Shown one piece after another: positions 60,303 through 64,000 of a DNA stretch of 64,000 nt. The notes beneath the pieces were generated by a model, which was not told the origin of the DNA, did not search any database, and saw only the letters and a program-made list of their open reading frames with translations. Origin of the DNA: Chryseobacterium cheonjiense. GTDB taxonomy: Bacteria; Bacteroidota; Bacteroidia; Flavobacteriales; Weeksellaceae. A program made the translations under genes and the position numbers. The stretch spans positions 310,001-374,000 of the forward strand of contig NZ_JABBGF010000003.1 in NCBI RefSeq assembly GCF_012927265.1, written 5' to 3'. Positions within the stretch are counted from its first letter, which is position 1; every line of letters begins with the position of its first letter.

Positions 60303-61667
60303 TTAAATTCCGTTTAATATAAGTTTTAAAGTTGCTTTGGTATCGATCACGGCAGTAATTCCTGACGGATTCATCAGGATGCTGCCCGGCTGTAAGGTAA
60401 ATACTGTTCCGGACATTTTCAGTCCTTTATAGTATTCTTTGTTAAAGGCTTCTTCAATACTCTTCTTCGAGCTGTTCTCAAGATCCTGCGTGGGAATGCC
60501 GTATTCTTCCTCAATCATTTTTACAATTCTTCCGCGGAAAAGAAGGGTTGCCGTTTTCTGTAATATATTTGAAGTTTTCAGTTTAAATTTGGTATCGGAA
60601 AGCACGATTTTCTTTTTGATCACATCATATACAGGAATCCCTGAAATAAATGCAGTACCATTGACGTACCCTTCAGTTTCCGCCTCTATCATAACGCGGT
60701 TGTCTTCACCGTATACTTTGATGTCTTTAATTTTTACCGAAGAACCCCGTATATCATATTCTTTATTCAGGAACATATTCCGGGCAATGGCAGTTGCTTC
60801 CGTAAAAGGAACATTAGCGGTAGTCTGAAGCAGGAACTGATCTGCCAGTGAAGAAACAAACCCGAAGTCGGAAGCCGATTTTACAGGTTCAGAAGATTCA
60901 GGTTTATTGCCGGTATAGGTTTCGGAGTAGATATCTATTCCAAGGCTGGTATTGATCTGGTTGCCGTAAAACTGTAACGGTGTAATATGAACGCTGATCG
61001 GTGTAATTTTCAGCCAGGTATTATATTCTTCCGAAATCTGAAAAGGGTTGGCAAAAACATTCCACGCCATTACGGCATAATTCTGAAAATTCAGCTGAGT
61101 GGCCATTTGCTGATCGATGGTGGTGCAGAATTTCTTCTGCTGTTCTACCAGGCTTTTTTCTACCAGTGAGGTAATAGGAATCTGTATTTTCCCAAAATCA
61201 AGGACAGGTTTTGTAACCCATCTGAACCCATTTGTACGGGTCTGGGTAACAAGCGTCCAGTTATTTTTTAAGCTGATTGAGGTATTGAAAGACATGACTG
61301 TTTCAAAAGTCGTGCTTTGATACGTGTACAGTCCAAGGGTCCCGATTCCTTTTTCTGCCCAGATTTTTAAAGGCACCTCAATCAGGATGTTTTGATTGGT
61401 TCCGCCAACGAGCCTTATAGGACGCGTTTTCCATACTTTCACTTTAAACTGATCGTTGTTATTGTCGGTATAAGAATCATCCTGATAAATGAGATCTTTT
61501 ACAGAAGCATTGATCATGTTGCTGATCTCAGAAAGCGGAATGGTAACCGGCATGGTGATGTTGGATCTTACCTTCGGAAAATTGTAGACAGGAGACTGAC
61601 TGACGGTATTCGTCTGTCCGTAAATACTGATAAAAGTTAATAGGAAAATTATCTTAATGAATTTCAA
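60303..61667 (-). CDS. DUF4403 family protein
   Basis: A 454-residue exported protein with a signal peptide (KFIKIIFLLTFISIYG, then Q). The features SNITMPVTIPLSEISNMINA near the start, WVTKPVLDFGKIQIPITSLV (about 150-170), LPLQFYGNQ-like TPLQFYGNQINTSLGI and two repeated halves each with a lipid-cradle-like strand pattern match DUF4403. The family is periplasmic and possibly lipid-binding; no role is established. The start codon is TTG (61667): no in-frame ATG precedes the signal peptide. Confidence 0.88.
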   Translation of the reverse strand: MKFIKIIFLLTFISIYGQTNTVSQSPVYNFPKVRSNITMPVTIPLSEISNMINASVKDLIYQDDSYTDNNNDQFKVKVWKTRPIRLVGGTNQNILIEVPLKIWAEKGIGTLGLYTYQSTTFETVMSFNTSISLKNNWTLVTQTRTNGFRWVTKPVLDFGKIQIPITSLVEKSLVEQQKKFCTTIDQQMATQLNFQNYAVMAWNVFANPFQISEEYNTWLKITPISVHITPLQFYGNQINTSLGIDIYSETYTGNKPESSEPVKSASDFGFVSSLADQFLLQTTANVPFTEATAIARNMFLNKEYDIRGSSVKIKDIKVYGEDNRVMIEAETEGYVNGTAFISGIPVYDVIKKKIVLSDTKFKLKTSNILQKTATLLFRGRIVKMIEEEYGIPTQDLENSSKKSIEEAFNKEYYKGLKMSGTVFTLQPGSILMNPSGITAVIDTKATLKLILNGI

Positions 61668-61699
61668 GTTGCAATAATTTTTAACTAAAATAATAAATT

Positions 61700-62068
61700 T
61701 TAATGATCGGGCTTAAAACTTTTTTCCAGCTCAATGCTTGCTCCTTTCATTTCACCTTTCATCGGCGGAGCGGTCTTGGTAATTTTCAGCCCTATGTATG
61801 AGATTTCCGGAAATTTGTCGTGGATTTTTGAAATGATTCTTCCGGCTACATGTTCCAATAGTTTAGACTTGATTTTCATCTCATTATGAATAATTTCGTT
61901 AATATCTGCATAGCTGATGGTGTCCTTAAGATCATCCGATTCCGCTGCCTTCCACAGATCAGTATGGATTTCCGCATTCAGAATATAGTAGGTCCCAATG
62001 ATATTTTCCTCAGGTAAAACACCGTGATAGGCATAGATTTTTACGTCTTCAAGATATATTTTACTCAT
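61700..62068 (-). CDS. folB: Dihydroneopterin aldolase
   Basis: A 122-residue enzyme of folate synthesis. Seen: IYLEDVKIYAYHGVLPEENI with the active-site Tyr/His region, DTISYADINEIIHNEM with the substrate-binding Tyr, LLEHVAGRI with the catalytic-site Glu/His, and LKITKTAPPMKGEMKGASIE with the catalytic Lys. ATG 62068 is preferred over an in-frame TTG 18 nt upstream. Other folate genes are not adjacent. Confidence 0.93.
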   Translation of the reverse strand: MSKIYLEDVKIYAYHGVLPEENIIGTYYILNAEIHTDLWKAAESDDLKDTISYADINEIIHNEMKIKSKLLEHVAGRIISKIHDKFPEISYIGLKITKTAPPMKGEMKGASIELEKSFKPDH

Positions 62069-62301
62069 TCCATTAATTTTAGGCAAAAATCGTTTTAATT
62101 CTTCAGAATTATAGTGTATCCCGATACTTTTTTTATCTTTTTTTAAATATTTAAAACTTTAATCCCAATTTATAGTAACGGGTTTCCACTTTTATCGCCT
62201 GCACATTTCGGATAGCAAATATTTTTGTTAATTATTTTCAGGATGGTTAGGAGGTATCAGAAATAATATTAAATTTATAAAATGAACCAAATCAATTTAT
62301 T

Positions 62302-62493
62302 ATGAAAAATTTAAAAAAATTAAACAGAAGAAATTTAGAACAGATTAACGGTGGTGCAGATCCTAAGAATTGTAATGAATGCCCTGCCGGTTCTAATCTT
62401 ACCTGTGATGAATATTGGGCCCTTTCCGAGTTTTGCAGAAACTGTGTCCTGATTAATTCAGAATGTTATGTTCCTGGGCCGAATGATCTTTAA
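62302..62493 (+). CDS. Double-glycine leader peptide with six cysteines (bacteriocin-like)
   Basis: A 63-residue peptide. MKNLKKLNRRNLEQINGG is a typical Bacteroidota double-glycine leader (GG at 17-18), so processing by a C39-type protease would release a 45-residue peptide ADPKNCNECP...GPNDL with cysteines at 24, 27, 35, 45, 48 and 55. Such genes in Chryseobacterium are annotated bacteriocin-like. The six cysteines suggest disulfides or metal binding. No maturation or export gene is next to it. Followed by a bidirectional terminator. Bacteriocin activity is a guess; signalling is an alternative. Confidence 0.85.
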   Translation: MKNLKKLNRRNLEQINGGADPKNCNECPAGSNLTCDEYWALSEFCRNCVLINSECYVPGPNDL

Positions 62494-62510
62494 GTAACGA
62501 ACGGAATAAT

Positions 62511-62545
62511 AAAAATGCCCCTAAAGTTAATTTTGGGGCATTTTA
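62511..62545. terminator. Bidirectional terminator between the leader peptide and nadA
   Basis: AAATGCCCC, 13-nt loop, GGGGCATTT with A run before and T run after. Confidence 0.85.
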
Positions 62546-62547
62546 AT

Positions 62548-63567
62548 TTATTTTATACTTTTAGAAAGATCAAGCATCGCTTCAATAGGCTTTAATGCTT
62601 TCAATCTCAACTCTTCATCAATGATGATTTCCGGAAGCTCATATTTCATGCACAAATAGAGTTTTTCCATTGTATTTCGTTTCATGTAAAAACATTCTGA
62701 ACAATTGCAGGTTTCATCGAAAACCAATGCCGGAATCAGTTCTTTATGAGGTGCACGTTTTTTCATTTCATGAAGAATTCCTTCTTCGGTAGCAATGATG
62801 AATTTCTGGCAGTCTTCTTTTTCCACATAATTAAGCAGGGCAGAAGTAGAGCCGATAAAATGAGCCAGTTTTAAAACGGCTTCTTCACTTTCCGGATGGG
62901 CAATAAGTTTGGCATCAGGATGATCGGCCAGCTGCTGGGCAATTCTTTCCATAGAGAACGCTTCATGTACGATGCAGCTTCCGTCCCAAAGGATCATGTC
63001 GCGACCTGTTTTTTGGGATAAATATCGTCCCAGGTTTTTATCCGGGGCGAAAATAATCGGACGGTCTTTCGGCAGCGCTTCTATGACCGTTTCCGCATTG
63101 GAACTGGTGACAATAATGTCGCTTTCAGCCTTTGTTTCTGCATTGCAGTTGATATAGGTTGCGACTAAAGCATTCGGATGCTGTTCGCGCATTTTTCTTA
63201 GGCCTTCTCCCGAACAGCCGTCTGCTAAAGAACAGCCTGCCAGCGTATCAGGAAGAACGACTTTTTTCGTTGGGTTAAGGATTTTCGCTGCTTCTGCCAT
63301 AAAATGCACCCCACAGAATACGATCATATCTGCATCGGTATCTTTTGCCTGTCTTGCCAACTGAAGCGAATCGCCCAGGAAATCAGCAATATCCTGAATT
63401 TCGCCCGGCTGGTAATAATGCGCCAAAATCACCGCGTTTTTCTCTTCTTTCAATGCAAGAATGGCTTTTACAAGCTCTTCTCCCTGGGGAATTGCTATAT
63501 CTTTGATATCCAGAAATCCTCTTACCGGAATTGCGGATTTGGCTTTTTCTAATGTTTCGGTACTCAT
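62548..63567 (-). CDS. nadA: Quinolinate synthase A
   Basis: A 339-residue 4Fe-4S enzyme that makes quinolinate from iminoaspartate and dihydroxyacetone phosphate in NAD synthesis. It has [34 protein letters not shown] (first cluster Cys), [20 protein letters not shown] (second), and [19 protein letters not shown] (third cysteine region), plus the substrate loop HPESEE. Length typical. The usual partners nadB and nadC are not in the window. Confidence 0.96.
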   Translation of the reverse strand: MSTETLEKAKSAIPVRGFLDIKDIAIPQGEELVKAILALKEEKNAVILAHYYQPGEIQDIADFLGDSLQLARQAKDTDADMIVFCGVHFMAEAAKILNPTKKVVLPDTLAGCSLADGCSGEGLRKMREQHPNALVATYINCNAETKAESDIIVTSSNAETVIEALPKDRPIIFAPDKNLGRYLSQKTGRDMILWDGSCIVHEAFSMERIAQQLADHPDAKLIAHPESEEAVLKLAHFIGSTSALLNYVEKEDCQKFIIATEEGILHEMKKRAPHKELIPALVFDETCNCSECFYMKRNTMEKLYLCMKYELPEIIIDEELRLKALKPIEAMLDLSKSIK

Positions 63568-63607
63568 ATTTACCTCAATGTTTTAGATGGAAAGTTAAAT
63601 CGGAATG

Positions 63608-63646
63608 TGGAAGTTGAAACTTTACATCTTAAGCTTCCAGCTTCCA
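63608..63646. repeat. Short inverted/direct repeat TGGAAG ... CTTCCA(G)CTTCCA
   Basis: TGGAAG (63608-63613) faces two copies of CTTCCA (63634-63639 and 63641-63646). The gap between nadA and gmk holds no gene. Resembles dispersed GGAAGCTGGAAG-like repeats but only this copy is in the window. Confidence 0.3.
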
Positions 63647-63659
63647 TCATCAACCTCTT

Positions 63660-64000
63660 TTAGCTTCCAATAAAATTTTTTATTAAACTTTCTATTTCAC
63701 TTTTTGCTTCGTCAAGATCTTTGTTGATCACAATTTTGTCAAAATCTTTTGCATAAGACATTTCTTCCTCCGCTTTTGCAACACGGGTTCTGATGGTTTC
63801 TGCATCATCCGTGTTTCTGGTGATCAATCTGCGTTCCAGTTCTTCAATGGAAGGTGGTTCAATGAAAATCGAGAGAGCCTGCTCCCCGAAATATTTTTTA
63901 AGGGAAATTCCGCCTTTTACATCGACGTCAAAAATCACCACTTTCCCCTGATTCCATATTTTTTCCACTTCAGATTTTAAAGTACCGTAATATTTATCGG
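63660..64000 (-). CDS. gmk: Guanylate kinase (5' part cut by window)
   Basis: The frame runs uninterrupted from the window edge, reading DKYYGTLKSEVEKIW first. The YYGTLKSEVE segment, VVIFDVDVKGGISLKK and IFIEPPSIEELERRLITRNT are characteristic of guanylate kinase (ATP-dependent GMP phosphorylation). The C-terminal 113 residues or so of about 190-200 are visible; the P-loop lies outside. The internal GTG at 63968 is not the start. Confidence 0.95.
   Translation of the reverse strand, partial: DKYYGTLKSEVEKIWNQGKVVIFDVDVKGGISLKKYFGEQALSIFIEPPSIEELERRLITRNTDDAETIRTRVAKAEEEMSYAKDFDKIVINKDLDEAKSEIESLIKNFIGS

Overview
The window is a low-GC chromosomal segment from a member of the Bacteroidota, class Flavobacteriia, most likely Chryseobacterium or a close Weeksellaceae relative. 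Evidence: promoters of the Bacteroidota type (TTTG about 19 nt upstream of TAnnTTTG, exact at 19592-19622), almost no Shine-Dalgarno sequences, several proteins ending in type IX secretion (T9SS) type A sorting domains, a TonB-dependent receptor, a class II HMG-CoA reductase and a fused orotate phosphoribosyltransferase/OMP decarboxylase. The genus is inferred from gene content and wording of the proteins, not from a search. No IS element, prophage, CRISPR array or rRNA operon was seen.

Layout. 1-2.5 kb: a putative DNA-repair pair (TIGR03915-like protein and radical SAM protein) split by a ParD/ParE toxin-antitoxin module whose toxin is frameshifted, next to an octamer tandem repeat. 2.6-6 kb: HMG-CoA reductase, two coupled small membrane proteins, a REP-like inverted repeat and a ClC-type channel. 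6-11.2 kb: a minus-strand export operon (TetR regulator, ABC transporter with a decayed nucleotide-binding domain, HlyD adaptor, TolC channel) with two operator-like repeats in front. 11.2-20.3 kb: carbonic anhydrase lipoprotein, LRR protein, DUF2490 barrel, esterase, sucC, a lipoprotein, a secreted M12B-like metalloprotease, MscS channel, 1-Cys peroxiredoxin. 20.4-25.2 kb: outer-membrane barrel, siderophore receptor with PepSY protein, Gfo/Idh/MocA oxidoreductase. 25.3-35.8 kb: ABC-F protein, DUF1761, GNAT protein, GH25 lysozyme, NDH-2 with trmD, a nuclease-fold protein, an AsnC regulator with deoC, dusB.

35.9-46.1 kb holds a group of secreted or outer-membrane proteins: four T9SS cargo proteins, a 1082-residue outer-membrane protein and an M1-peptidase-like protein without the zinc motif fused to a barrel. 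46.1-52.7 kb is mostly metabolic and redox genes on the minus strand (pyrEF, DUF1232, TlpA-like and thioredoxin-like proteins, aroC, a multi-span membrane protein, a glycine-zipper lipoprotein). 52.9-58 kb has two small lipoproteins and a 1258-residue multidomain T9SS cargo protein.

The most unusual stretch is 58.0-59.7 kb: a gene-poor region carrying three copies of an element of about 65 nt. Each copy has a nearly invariant 5' part and then a terminator hairpin whose sequence differs completely between copies while pairing, loop length and U-tract are kept. I read them as a small family of independently transcribed sRNAs; a weaker fourth candidate lies at 54.0 kb. The same stretch has another structured region, two small genes of unknown function and tRNA-Cys. 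The window ends with RDD, DUF4403, folB, a double-glycine leader peptide with six cysteines, nadA and the 5'-truncated gmk.
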